Below, in pieces: positions 1-10,894 of a stretch of DNA of 64,000 bases. The DNA is taken from the NCBI RefSeq assembly GCF_003369915.1, contig NW_022881603.1, forward strand, positions 34,779,522 through 34,843,521. Direction: 5' to 3'. The first letter of the stretch is position 1. Every line of letters starts with the position of its first letter. The notes under the pieces are model-generated. The model had not been told where the DNA came from, ran no database searches, and worked only from the letters and a program-made list of their open reading frames with translations. Source of the DNA: Drosophila miranda (taxonomy: Eukaryota; Arthropoda; Insecta; Diptera; Drosophilidae). The position numbers and the translations under genes are program-made.

Positions 1-1
1 G

Positions 2-469
2 GACGAGAAGCTGACGGAGATCCAGTGTGTGGCTAGGAGCGCTATACACACGGGTATCGGGACGTCGCCATACTTTGTGTTGTTTGGGCAGCACATGTTT
101 ACTAGCGGCCGAGATTATAAATTGGCACGCAGACTGGGTGCCCTAAATGATGCACAAATGTCACCCTTGGCAAGGAGTGACAAGATGGAGATAGTCCGAG
201 ATGAGGTCCGAGGAAACTCTCATGAAGCCTACAACAGAGCGAAGAACAGGTATAATCGAAAAGCTCGAGAAATTAGGTACTCACCGGGTCAGGAGATATA
301 TAAGCGGAATTTCGTGTTGAGCAAATTTAAAAACAACATCAACGCGAAGTTCAGCCCAAAATACGTCAAGTGCCGAGTGATCCGGAGTATGGGCAACAGT
401 CTGTACGAGCTGGAGACGTTGCAAGGCTCACGTATTGGGGTGTTTGACGCAAAGGATCTGAAGCAGTAG
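2..469 (+). CDS. pol: Family A pol, 3' end only: integrase C-terminal part (copy A1)
   Basis: This is the tail of a pol gene cut by the window edge. The reading frame is open from the first bases to TAG at 467-469 and matches the last part of the integrase at 6846-7313. It holds the region after the catalytic glutamate: an SPYFVLFGQ segment, a basic stretch around NRYNRKAR, and a C-terminal block with KFSPKYVKCRVI corresponding to the GPY/F-type module of gypsy integrases. No internal break is visible. The catalytic D,D,E residues lie to the left of the window. Confidence 0.85.
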   Translation, partial: DEKLTEIQCVARSAIHTGIGTSPYFVLFGQHMFTSGRDYKLARRLGALNDAQMSPLARSDKMEIVRDEVRGNSHEAYNRAKNRYNRKAREIRYSPGQEIYKRNFVLSKFKNNINAKFSPKYVKCRVIRSMGNSLYELETLQGSRIGVFDAKDLKQ

Positions 470-611
470 CCCAGGCATCTCAGTCGATGGAGCCAGAGAC
501 TCTCAATCTCAGGGTGTGGGCGATGGCCTACGTTTGGGGCCCCTTAATTGAAAAAGCCCGCCAGCTTGGCACTCCCGTTTCGGCGGAGTAATCCTGGAAA
601 CGGTAGTGTGG
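470..611 (+). other. Noncoding 3' segment between pol stop and LTR (copy A1)
   Basis: These 142 bp lie between the pol stop and the proposed LTR start. Family B has 140 bp in the same place. Both contain a similar block, TGTGGGCGATGGCCTACGTT here at 515-534. No clean polypurine tract is visible; the bases before the LTR read ACGGTAGTGTGG here and CTCGTGGTGG in family B. Confidence 0.55.
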
Positions 612-1750
612 TGTTATGGGCGGTTTTGGAGAGAGCCGATAGGTATCAGGGCTGGAGAAGAAAGAGACAGCGGCATCTACAGTGGATCCTGGGAAGCAGT
701 GGCAGAGTTGCGTGGGAGAAAAGGAAACGGGGCGAGGAAGAAAAAAGGGAGAGTTTCCGGTGGAGAATAGTGGAGGCCGCACGTGCCCTGAAAGAAAAAA
801 GGAAACAAAATTGGTGATCGTGGAGACGACGATCCCACCAAGACATCAGCGGCAGGCATCAACATCAGCGGAAGCGGCGGACATCGGCAGCAGCATCCCG
901 GTACTGGCCAGGCCGGGAAACTGATGCGAGAACCGTCAGCGGAGCACCGGCACCAAGGGACCGTCAGCGGAGCACCGACTGGAGACACGTTTCTGTCCCC
1001 ACACACCAGCCCCCCCCGGGAAAAGAATCCGGACTTCAAAGCAGCAATACACACACACGATTCACACACACCCACCTTCATCCACCCACATCACACACAA
1101 CCCACGCATGTATACCCTCATTCATAACACATCACATAACATCACCACATTTCACACATCTACACCCGTCCGACCCACAATTAAACAAAATATCACGATC
1201 ATACAAAAAACACCACGATTAAACGTAAACATCAGCAAGCATCAGGAAGCAACAACCTCTATCAAAGGGGGCTGCCAACTCGGCCGAAATAGGGTTTATT
1301 TTTTTTGTTAGTATTTTTGTGTTAGTATTTTTTTCCTTTATATAAACCTAGATTATTAATTATTATTAATTAATAATGTTCAAGATAAATAAGAAAATAT
1401 AATGGATATAAAAGGAATATTTGAAAAGAGTTATGAGTGAATAGAAAACGGTAGTTGGGTGGGACGAGAGCGAGAAGAAGAGCGGGACCCTGAATATGAA
1501 AAGGGAGCGAATTCAAAAGGTGGCGCTCATGGAAGGTTGGGACCCTGCTAGGGATAACGAAACCAACTATCCCCGCTGACGAAAGTGCCAACGAGGACAA
1601 GTCTGTCCTATAAATTAGATTTGTTTTTTTTGTATGTTTTTTTGTTTTGTTCAATCCGTCCCCTGGCTTATCGGGTCGGAAACACCCCTGACTTCCCCGT
1701 GAGCTAGCTGGGAACGATAGGCCAGGGTGGCAAAGAGGCGGATCATAACA
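612..1750 (+). repeat. Family A LTR, copy 1
   Basis: The 3' boundary is firm: it ends ATAACA, followed by AA and the primer site, and the third LTR ends at the same ATAACA where Harbinger sequence resumes. The 5' boundary at TGTTATGGG is inferred. It gives TG...CA ends, the same distance from the pol stop as in family B, and a similar preceding G/T-rich stretch. A TATA box (TATATAAAC) lies at about 1339-1347. Bases 1040-1260 are almost free of G and rich in CA. Length is 1139 bp. Confidence 0.75.
1339..1347 (+). promoter_or_regulatory. Putative TATA box in family A LTR 1
   Basis: TATATAAAC follows a T-rich stretch and precedes an AT-rich region. It is the only strong TATA match in the LTR and would start the genomic transcript inside the LTR, as retrotransposons need. 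The same sequence recurs in LTRs 2 and 3. Confidence 0.5.
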
Positions 1751-1752
1751 AA

Positions 1753-1762
1753 TGGCGCCCAA
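1753..1762 (+). other. tRNA primer binding site, family A copy A2
   Basis: TGGCGCCCAA begins two bases after the LTR end. It is complementary to the 3' end of tRNA-Lys as used by many gypsy-type elements. Ten bases match and the following bases diverge. Confidence 0.75.
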
Positions 1763-2692
1763 TGCTAATAGAAGGGATCGATTTTAAACGCGAGTCTTAA
1801 AGACCCGGTGTAAAATGGAACCCTGGTAGAACGAAACTCAGCCGGTCCGCGAGCCGGGAATAAATCCTAGCCGTCGTAGCCGCTGAGAGGAGTAGAAGAG
1901 AGGAAAATGGACATGGTAGTTATGTATCGGAGGTAGAAGGGAAGGAAGTGTGTGTCCCGAGTTGTGGTCCAGGTATTACCAGGTGGTAGTAGCCTCGTTG
2001 CCCGACTCGTGGAGCTCGCTGTCTGGATCTGAAAAGAGGAAGAGGTGCCGGAGGATCTGTCGAGTCGTGGTCCGGGTTATGTCCAGAGGCATTAACGTCG
2101 TTGTCCGATTCTGGGGGATCCACGGCGATCTGAGGGAGGAAACAGCAAAGGGAGTTGGCACTCAGAAAAAGTAAGCGAAGGTAAATAGCAAGGGGAAAAG
2201 AAGGGGGTCCGCTCACCTGCAAAACAATTAATGCAGTTGTCTCTCGTCCCACCAAACAAATTAAAGGTGAATTTTTGTCTGAAGCAGTTTGGGAATTATA
2301 TGTTTTTTTTTGTTAGTGATTTAGCAGACTATTGGAAAGCCGAAGCAAGAAAACCCAAAGGGAAATCATTTTTTTTGAGGACTGACGATTCTCGCTAGCA
2401 TTGTTTAAAAGCAATTTTAGAAGTAGGCATTAGGCAAGTCATCGGAAAAAGAGTTTTTGTTTGGGAGAGGAAGTATTTAGTTATTTAGTGTTGCATTTAA
2501 TTAGGCGATTAATTGTAGATGTAGATGTTTATTTATTTGATTGAATCAATTTAGATATTTAGATTTATCAATTTATTGATTTAAATTAACCGATTTATGT
2601 ATTTAAATTTATTTATTTGGTTATCTAAACATGGAATTAATTATTCCACAAGGCGTAGCCCAGAGGCACAGCGCAGGTACCAGCCGTACAAC
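1763..2692 (+). other. Untranslated leader of family A copy A2
   Basis: No gene is visible in these 930 bp. The last part (about 2500-2635) is very AT-rich with many ATTTA pentamers, just ahead of gag. Family B has a comparable tract before its gag. Confidence 0.6.
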
Positions 2693-4034
2693 ATGCCGAC
2701 GACTCGGTCCCAGGACGGTAAAGCCGGCAGTAGGCTGGAAGGGCCGTCGCAAGTGGCGGAAAACGTACATGCGGGGTTGTACCAGGAGGACCCAGAAGCC
2801 GGAGCGGTAGGAGGTCAACAGCGAACCCGTAAGGACCTGGTGTTACCGTCCGAGTTAAGCTCAGCCGTGAACGCAGCCTTAGCCCAAGCACAGGAGACCT
2901 ACCGAGCGTCGCTCGGGCAGCAAATGGAAGCGCTGAGATCGTCAATGCAAGCAGACATGCTAGAGTTCATGCGAGAGATCAACGCTGTGGTGGGTTCGTT
3001 AAAAGCGGAGCGAACGGCAAGCACATCCAACGCACTTGTTCGTGGACAACCGAACATTGGAGGCCGATCAGAGGACCCAAGCCGATCAGAGACCCGTGGA
3101 GGAGTGGCTGTTCAACGGGATGGGCGCAGGAGCAAACCCTAACAGGAATCGACCGAGTTTCGGAGAGGCTAGGCAGGAGCAAGTGCAGATACGAAGATGG
3201 GGACTTAGCTTCGACGGCGATCCAAAGGGGATGCCCGTGGCGGAATTCATATTCCGGGTGGAGCATCTACAGACGTCGTATCAGGTACCGTGGGCGGAGG
3301 TGTTGAAAGCCTTTTACACATTGGTCAGTGGCCACGCAAGGGATTGGTACTGGATGCATGTGCGGACGGTAGGAATGCCGGACTGGCCGAATCTGAGATA
3401 TGGTCTTCAGCAGCAGTTTCAAGTTCGTCGGACAGAGTTCGAGCGAGAGCAAGAGCTCAGGGAACGCCGACAACGCCACGGGGAGTCGGCGGACCAGTAC
3501 ATCCAGGAGATGTTGGTGTTGAGGTCGAGATTGCTAAATCCGTTCTCGGATTATGATCTAATAAAGATCATAAAGATCAATATTAGGGATGCAATTTCGA
3601 GGGTGATTTATCCAATGCAGATACCAAATCTCCAGAAGCTGCGAGAAGAGTGTGCGGACGCCGAGAAACTGCTGGCGACGCGATGGACAAGGAGCGGTCC
3701 AGACCATGGGGGTAGTAGGCGCAGGGAAGATCACAAAGTACATGAATTGGATGCGAACACTCACGACCCGGAGGAACAGACCGAGGCATTGGATGCTGTC
3801 CATAGGACGAGGGAATCCGGAGGCGACCGCACCCAGCTGAAGTGCTGGAATTGCGCTCAGCCGGGTCACACCTATTTTGAGTGTGAGTCGGCCGTGCGTA
3901 ACCTGTTCTGCTACAAGTGCGGGCTGGCCGGGGTCATTCTCCCTAAATGCCCTAAATGTCGGCCGGGAAACGCGAAAAGGAGCACGACGCAATTGGAGGA
4001 GTCGAGTTCCACGTCGCCGCGAAGCAGCCAATAG
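2693..4034 (+). pseudogene. gag: Family A gag (copy A2), frameshifted
   Basis: The protein packages element RNA in a cytoplasmic particle. I chose ATG 2693 (MPTTRSQDG) because it aligns with the family B start MPQEGGSRQ. The first frame runs to 3142 and contains a SELSSAVNAALAQA segment also found in family B. The rest is in the +1 frame (3036-4034): a capsid-like region beginning RRWGLSFDGDPKG, typical of retrotransposon gag, then a nucleocapsid with one full CCHC knuckle (CWNCAQPGHTYFEC) and a second degenerate knuckle starting CYKCG. The same frame change is present in copy A3, so the break (or an unrecognised mechanism) predates the tandem duplication. The stop overlaps pol. Confidence 0.8.
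3965..3971 (+). promoter_or_regulatory. Putative -1 ribosomal frameshift site, gag/pol of copy A2
   Basis: The heptamer GGGAAAC sits as G GGA AAC in the gag frame, directly after the last zinc-knuckle cysteines. Slipping back one base enters the pol frame, which is open and continues into protease. The same heptamer sits in the same phase in copy A3 and family B. I did not identify a downstream stimulatory RNA structure. Confidence 0.65.
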
Positions 4035-7000
4035 ATAGGTCCTCCAACGTTAAATTAGATACCCCTAAGGAAAGAAGTAACAATAAGAATATTTACACTA
4101 CCATATATAAGGTTAACCAAGCGGTATTACCCGAAGCTAGATGGTCCGAGCGCAAGCCGATAAAGGAAAGACAGCGGCAGTACGAACAGGCCAGGAATCG
4201 GATAATGGGGGACGAACTCGATGAGAGTATCCGAACGGGAGCAGTCAGAGCACAGCGGGCTCGGGACAGGTTTCAGGGGCGAAAGAGAAGGCGGCTCCAG
4301 GTGTGTGCTGCAGTCCACTCGGCAATTCGTCAGGATGACAGGCCATTCGCACGAGTGAAGTTGGGCCCGAGGACGCTGATGGGACTACTGGATACAGGGG
4401 CATCGGTGAGCCTTCTGGGGAAAGGTGGCCTGGAACTGATAGGAGAATTGGAGCTGAAACTTCAAGACATAAAGAAATTCTCAGTACAAACAGCGGGCGG
4501 CACTCCTCATAAAATACTGGGACATGTGTCGACAGTAATGACGTATGGAGGCCAGAAGCAGACCATGGAGTTGTTCCTGTGTCCCTCGCTGAAACAACCG
4601 CTGTACCTAGGGGTCGATTTCTGGCGGAAGTTTGGTCTGGCTCCGCATATAGTAGGCCTAGAACGACACAAGGAATTAGCCGAAATTGATGCTGAGGTGC
4701 TGACTAGGAGTAGACCAACGGAACCGCACGAATTGACGCACACGCAGCAGACACGTCTGGACTAGGTGAAGAACAACTTCAGGGCATTCGACACACATGG
4801 TTTTGGGAAGAACGACGCTCGAAAGGCACGAAATTCAATTAATCGAGGGAGCCGTACCCGTAAAGGAGCGATTCTACCCGGTGTCTCCCGCGGTGCAAGA
4901 GCTGTTGTTTGCCGAGGTGGACGAAATGTTGCGCCTCGGAGTCATCGAAACCAGCGAGAGCCCGTGGAGCAACCGCGTGACGCTGGTACGTAAGCCGGGA
5001 AAAAGCCGATTGTGTCTGGATGCGCGGAAACTAAACAAATTAACCGTGAAGGATGCTTACCCGCTGCAGAGCATCGAGTCAATTCTGAGCCGCGTAGAGG
5101 ATACGGTGTACATCAGCAGCATCGATTTAAAGCACGCATTTTGGCAGATAGAGCTGGAGCCTGAAAGTCGGACGTACACAGCATTCACGGTGCCGGGCAG
5201 CCCTTCGGGTTGTGCAATGCAGCCCAACGGCTGTGTCGGTTGATGGATCGAGTAATTCCACAACGACTCCGAAGCCATGTCTTTGTATACTTAGACGATC
5301 TACTAGTTATTTCCCGGACGTTTGAGGAGCATATACACCTGTTAGAGGAAGTGGCCAAGTGTCTCAAGGAGGCAAACCTGACAATTGGAAGAAAAAAATC
5401 GAAATTCGGCTATAAATATTTAAAGTATTTAGGGTACATCGTAGGCGACGGCGCACTTAGGACAGATCCGGAGAAAGTACAGGCCAAAATACCAATGCCA
5501 AGGAACGTGAGACAAATCCGGAGATTTTTGGGGACAGCTGGCTGGTATCGGCGGTTTATCCGAAATTTCTCGGCACTCTCGGCTCCTCTGACAGACTGTC
5601 TGAAAGGAAAAGGGCAATTTAAGCTGACGGAGGAGGCAGGAAAATCGTTCGAAGAGCTCAAAAAAGCACTTACCAGTGCACCCGTGCTACATCACCCAGA
5701 CTTTAAGAAGCACTTCTTCATCCAGTGTGATGCGAGCCACGTGGGGATTGGAGCAGTTCTCTTCCAGAGGGATGATGAAGGAGCAGAGCACCCGATCGCA
5801 TTCTTTTCGGCGAAGCTAAGAGGCTCAACTATAGCGTGCCAGAGAAGGAGTGTCTGGCGGCGGTAAGAGCCATAGAGAAGTTCCGTGCATACGTAGAACT
5901 GATGCCATTCACGGTGATAACAGATCACGCGAGTTTGCAGTGGCTCATGCGATTCAAAGCACTGGATGGGAGGCTAGCCAGGTGGTCGTTGGCTCTCCAG
6001 GCTTATGACTTCGAAATCGAGCACCGCAAAGGAAAGGAAAATATCGTCGCCGATATGCTGTCACGTCCCTTTGACGTGGACGCTATCGACTTCCTGGAGT
6101 TCGACACCACAGCCTTCGAGGATGAAGAATACCGAAGAAAAATTGAGTCGGTCCAGAGCGATGAGGATGAATTCCCAGACCTGAAGGTGGAGGAAGGACT
6201 GCTGTTTGGCCGGCCGGAATTAGAGGAGTTTTCGTGGAAGCTATGGATCCCGGAAGCCCTGACGAGCACACTGATCCAACAGGCTCACGACAGCGATGTG
6301 GCAATGCATGGAGGAATCGCGAGGACACTGGGACGGCTGCGACAGTTCTATTATTGGCCCCGGATGACCGTGCAGGTGAAGGCATATGTGGCTGATTGTA
6401 ACACCTGCAAAGAAACAAAACATTCAACACAGGTTCACCGTCCACTCATGGGGCCGAAACCAGAACCGAGAGGCCGATTCAAAAACTGTACCTGGATTTC
6501 CTGGGTCCATATCCGAGGACTCGAAGTGGCAATGTGGTCATACTAATAGTCCTCGATCACATGTCCAGATATGTCTGGTTGAAGGCTTTGCCTAAGGCGA
6601 CGTCTTCGGCCGTGATCCGATTCTTGCACGCCGAGGTCTTCGCGCAGTTTGGCGTGCCTGAAATAGTGCATACCGATAATGGAAAGCAATTTGTGTCAGC
6701 TGAATTCTCTCAATTCCTGGATAGGAGAAGCATAACGCACCTGAAGTCGGGGAACTATGCACCGCAGGCGAACGCGGCCGAACGAGTGAACCAGACTGTA
6801 CTGGCAGCAATAAGGACATACGCTAGTGAGGATCACACGCGCTGGGACGAGAAGCTGACGGAGATCCAGTGTGTGGCTAGGAGCGCTATACACACGGGTA
6901 TCGGGACGTCGCCATACTTTGTGTTGTTTGGGCAGCACATGTTTACTAGCGGCCGAGATTATAAATTGGCACGCAGACTGGGTGCCCTAAATGATGCACA

Positions 7001-7313
7001 AATGTCACCCTTGGCAAGGAGTGACAAGATGGAGATAGTCCGAGATGAGGTCCGAGGAAACTCTCATGAAGCCTACAACAGAGCGAAGAACAGGTATAAT
7101 CGAAAAGCTCGAGAAATTAGGTACTCACCGGGTCAGGAGATATATAAGCGGAATTTCGTGTTGAGCAAATTTAAAAACAACATCAACGCGAAGTTCAGCC
7201 CAAAATACGTCAAGTGCCGAGTGATCCGGAGTATGGGCAACAGTCTGTACGAGCTGGAGACGTTGCAAGGCTCACGTATTGGGGTGTTTGACGCAAAGGA
7301 TCTGAAGCAGTAG
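3965..7313 (+). pseudogene. pol: Family A pol (copy A2): protease, RT, RNase H, integrase, with several breaks
   Basis: Pol is read in the -1 frame from the slippery site. Protease carries DTGA at 4391-4402. A TAG at 4763-4765 and a frame change near 4800 separate it from reverse transcriptase; both occur in copy A3 too. RT has the catalytic YLDD at 5288-5299. RNase H has the DASHVGIGAVL, KECLA and TDHAS segments. Integrase has an HHCC zinc region (HGGIARTL, CNTCKE), aspartate segments LDFLG and HTDNG, and the glutamate segment NAAERVNQ. Private breaks compared with copy A3 are a deletion of about 32 bp near 5198 just upstream of YLDD, a 7-bp loss near 5822 in RNase H, and a one-base loss in a G run near 6450. 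It cannot make a full polyprotein. Confidence 0.85.
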
Positions 7314-7455
7314 CCCAGGCATCTCAGTCGATGGAGCCAGAGACTCTCAATCTCAGGGTGTGGGCGATGGCCTACGTTTGGGGCCCCTTAATTGAAAAAG
7401 CCCGCCAGCTTGGCACTCCCGTTTCGGCGGAGTAATCCTGGAAACGGTAGTGTGG

Positions 7456-8595
7456 TGTTATGGGCGGTTTTGGAGAGAGCCGATAGGTATCAGGGCTGGA
7501 GAAGAAAGAGACAGCGGCATCTACAGTGGATCCTGGGAAGCAGTGGCAGAGTTGCGTGGGAGAAAAGGAAACGGGGCGAGGAAGAAAAAAGGGAGAGTTT
7601 CCGGTGGAGAATAGTGGAGGCCGCACGTGCCCTGAAAGAAAAAAGGAAACAAAATTGGTGATCGTGGAGACGACGATCCCACCAAGACATCAGCGGCAGG
7701 CATCAACATCAGCGGAAGCGGCGGACATCGGCAGCAGCATCCCGGTACTGGCCAGGCCGGGAAACTGATGCGAGAACCGTCAGCGGAGCACCGGCACCAA
7801 GGGACCGTCAGCGGAGCACCGACTGGAGACACGTTTCTGTCCCCACACACCAACCCCCCCCCGGGGAAAGAATCCGGACTTCAAAGCAGCAATACACACA
7901 CACGATTCACACACACCCACCTTCATCCACCCACATCACACACAACCCACGCATGTATACCCTCATTCATAACACATCACATAACATCACCACATTTCAC
8001 ACATCTACACCCGTCCGACCCACAATTAAACAAAATATCACGATCATACAAAAAACACCACGATTAAACGTAAACATCAGCAAGCATCAGGAAGCAACAA
8101 CCTCTATCAAAGGGGGCTGCCAACTCGGCCGAAATAGGGTTTATTTTTTTTGTTAGTATTTTTGTGTTAGTATTTTTTTCCTTTATATAAACCTAGATTA
8201 TTAATTATTATTAATTAATAATGTTCAAGATAAATAAGAAAATATAATGGATATAAAAGGAATATTTGAAAAGAGTTATGAGTGAATAGAAAACGGTAGT
8301 TGGGTGGGACGAGAGCGAGAAGAAGAGCGGGACCCTGAATATGAAAAGGGAGCGAATTCAAAAGGTGGCGCTCATGGAAGGTTGGGACCCTGCTAGGGAT
8401 AACGAAACCAACTATCCCCGCTGACGAAAGTGCCAACGAGGACAAGTCTGTCCTATAAATTAGATTTGTTTTTTTTGTATGTTTTTTTGTTTTGTTCAAT
8501 CCGTCCCCTGGCTTATCGGGTCGGAAACACCCCTGACTTCCCCGTGAGCTAGCTGGGAACGATAGGCCAGGGTGGCAAAGAGGCGGATCATAACA
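7456..8595 (+). repeat. Family A LTR, copy 2 (shared by A2 and A3)
   Basis: This is a 1140-bp copy of the LTR at 612, almost identical, acting as 3' LTR of A2 and 5' LTR of A3. It ends ATAACA before the next primer site. The main visible differences are in a C run near 7853-7863. A TATA box is present at the equivalent place (about 8184). Confidence 0.75.
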
Positions 8596-8597
8596 AA

Positions 8598-8607
8598 TGG
8601 CGCCCAA
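8598..8607 (+). other. tRNA primer binding site, family A copy A3
   Basis: TGGCGCCCAA starts two bases after LTR 2, as in copy A2. Confidence 0.75.
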
Positions 8608-9537
8608 TGCTAATAGAAGGGATCGATTTTAAACGCGAGTCTTAAAGACCCGGTGTAAAATGGAACCCTGGTAGAACGAAACTCAGCCGGTCCGCGAGCC
8701 GGGAATAAATCCTAGCCGTCGTAGCCGCTGAGAGGAGTAGAAGAGAGGAAAATGGACATGGTAGTTATGTATCGGAGGTAGAAGGGAAGGAAGTGTGTGT
8801 CCCGAGTTGTGGTCCAGGTATTACCAGGTGGTAGTAGCCTCGTTGCCCGACTCGTGGAGCTCGCTGTCTGGATCTGAAAAGAGGAAGAGGTGCCGGAGGA
8901 TCTGTCGAGTCGTGGTCCGGGTTATGTCCAGAGGCATTAACGTCGTTGTCCGATTCTGGGGGATCCACGGCGATCTGAGGGAGGAAACAGCAAAGGGAGT
9001 TGGCACTCAGAAAAAGTAAGCGAAGGTAAATAGCAAGGGGAAAAGAAGGGGGTCCGCTCACCTGCAAAACAATTAATGCAGTTGTCTCTCGTCCCACCAA
9101 ACAAATTAAAGGTGAATTTTTGTCTGAAGCAATTTGGGAATTATATGTTTTTTTTTGTTAGTGATTTAGCAGACTATTGGAAAGCCGAAGCAAGAAAACC
9201 CAAAGGGAAATCATTTTTTTTGAGGACTGACGATTCTCGCTAGCATTGTTTAAAAGCAATTTTAGAAGTAGGCATTAGGCAAGTCATCGGAAAAAGAGTT
9301 TTTGTTTGGGAGAGGAAGTATTTAGTTATTTAGTGTTGCATTTAATTAGGCGATTAATTGTAGATGTAGATGTTTATTTATTTGATTGAATCAATTTAGA
9401 TATTTAGATTTATCAATTTATTGATTTAAATTAACCGATTTATGTATTTAAATTTATTTATTTGGTTATCTAAACATGGAATTAATTATTCCACAAGGCG
9501 TAGCCCAGAGGCACAGCGCAGGTACCAGCCGTACAAC
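8608..9537 (+). other. Untranslated leader of family A copy A3
   Basis: No gene is visible. It is nearly identical to the leader at 1763-2692 and ends in the same ATTTA-rich tract. Confidence 0.6.
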
Positions 9538-10894
9538 ATGCCGACGACTCGGTCCCAGGACGGTAAAGCCGGCAGTAGGCTGGAAGGGCCGTCGCAAGTG
9601 GCGGAAAACGTACATGCGTACCCATGCGTACATGGGTTGTACCAGGAGGACCCAGAAGCCGGAGCGGTAGGAGGTCAACAGCGAACCCGTAAGGACCTGG
9701 TGTTACCGTCCGAGTTAAGCTCAGCCGTGAACGCAGCCTTAGCCCAAGCACAGGAGACCTACCGAGCGTCGCTCGGGCAGCAAATGGAAGCGCTGAGATC
9801 GTCAATGCAAGCAGACATGCTAGAGTTCATGCGAGAGATCAACGCTGTGGTGGGTTCGTTAAAAGCGGAGCGAACGGCAAGCACATCCAACGCACTTGTT
9901 CGTGGACAACCGAACATTGGAGGCCGATCAGAGGACCCAAGCCGATCAGAGACCCGTGGAGGAGTGGCTGTTCAACGGGATGGGCGCAGGAGCAAACCCT
10001 AACAGGAATCGACCGAGTTTCGGAGAGGCTAGGCAGGAGCAAGTGCAGATACGAAGATGGGGACTTAGCTTCGACGGCGATCCAAAGGGGATGCCCGTGG
10101 CGGAATTCATATTCCGGGTGGAGCATCTACAGACGTCGTATCAGGTACCGTGGGCGGAGGTGTTGAAAGCCTTTTACACATTGGTCAGTGGCCACGCAAG
10201 GGATTGGTACTGGATGCATGTGCGGACGGTAGGAATGCCGGACTGGCCGAATCTGAGATATGGTCTTCAGCAGCAGTTTCAAGTTCGTCGGACAGAGTTC
10301 AAGCGAGAGCAAGAGCTCAGGGAACGCCGACAACGCCACGGGGAGTCGGCGGACCAGTACATCCAGGAGATGTTGGTGTTGAGGTCGAGATTGCTAAATC
10401 CGTTCTCGGATTATGATCTAATAAAGATCATAAAGATCAATATTAGGGATGCAATTTCGAGGGTGATTTATCCAATGCAGATACCAAATCTCCAGAAGCT
10501 GCGAGAAGAGTGTGCGGACGCCGAGAAACTGCTGGCGACGCGATGGACAAGGAGCGGTCCAGACCATGGGGGTAGTAGGCGCAGGGAAGATCACAAAGTA
10601 CATGAATTGGATGCGAACACTCACGACCCGGAGGAACAGACCGAGGCATTGGATGCTGTCCATAGGACGAGGGAATCCGGAGGCGACCGCACCCAGCTGA
10701 AGTGCTGGAATTGCGCTCAGCCGGGTCACACCTATTTTGAGTGTGAGTCGGCCGTGCGTAACCTGTTCTGCTACAAGTGCGGGCTGGCCGGGGTCATTCT
10801 CCCTAAATGCCCTAAATGTCGGCCGGGAAACGCGAAAATGAGCACGACGCAATCGGAGGAGTCGAGTTCCACGTCGCCGCGAAGCAGCCAATAG
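9538..10894 (+). pseudogene. gag: Family A gag (copy A3), frameshifted
   Basis: It has the same layout as the A2 gag: first frame 9538-10002, then the +1 frame 9896-10894 with capsid-like region and CCHC knuckle. A private 15-bp in-frame insertion near 9617 duplicates a GCGTACCCATGCGTACATG-like stretch. The shared frame break shows common descent of both internal regions. Confidence 0.8.
10825..10831 (+). promoter_or_regulatory. Putative -1 frameshift site, gag/pol of copy A3
   Basis: G GGA AAC lies in gag phase, as in copy A2. The pol frame behind it is cut short by the protease deletion. Confidence 0.6.

Noticed and set aside
515-1750. Family A LTR starting at TGTGGGCGATGG (515)
   Set aside because: A very similar block occurs in family B outside the LTR, where boundaries are certain from the target duplication; the start at 612 gives the same distance from the pol stop.
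2597-2692. Longer gag starting at an upstream in-frame codon near 2597
   Set aside because: The extra residues come from the AT-rich leader, and family B gag begins at the position matching ATG 2693.
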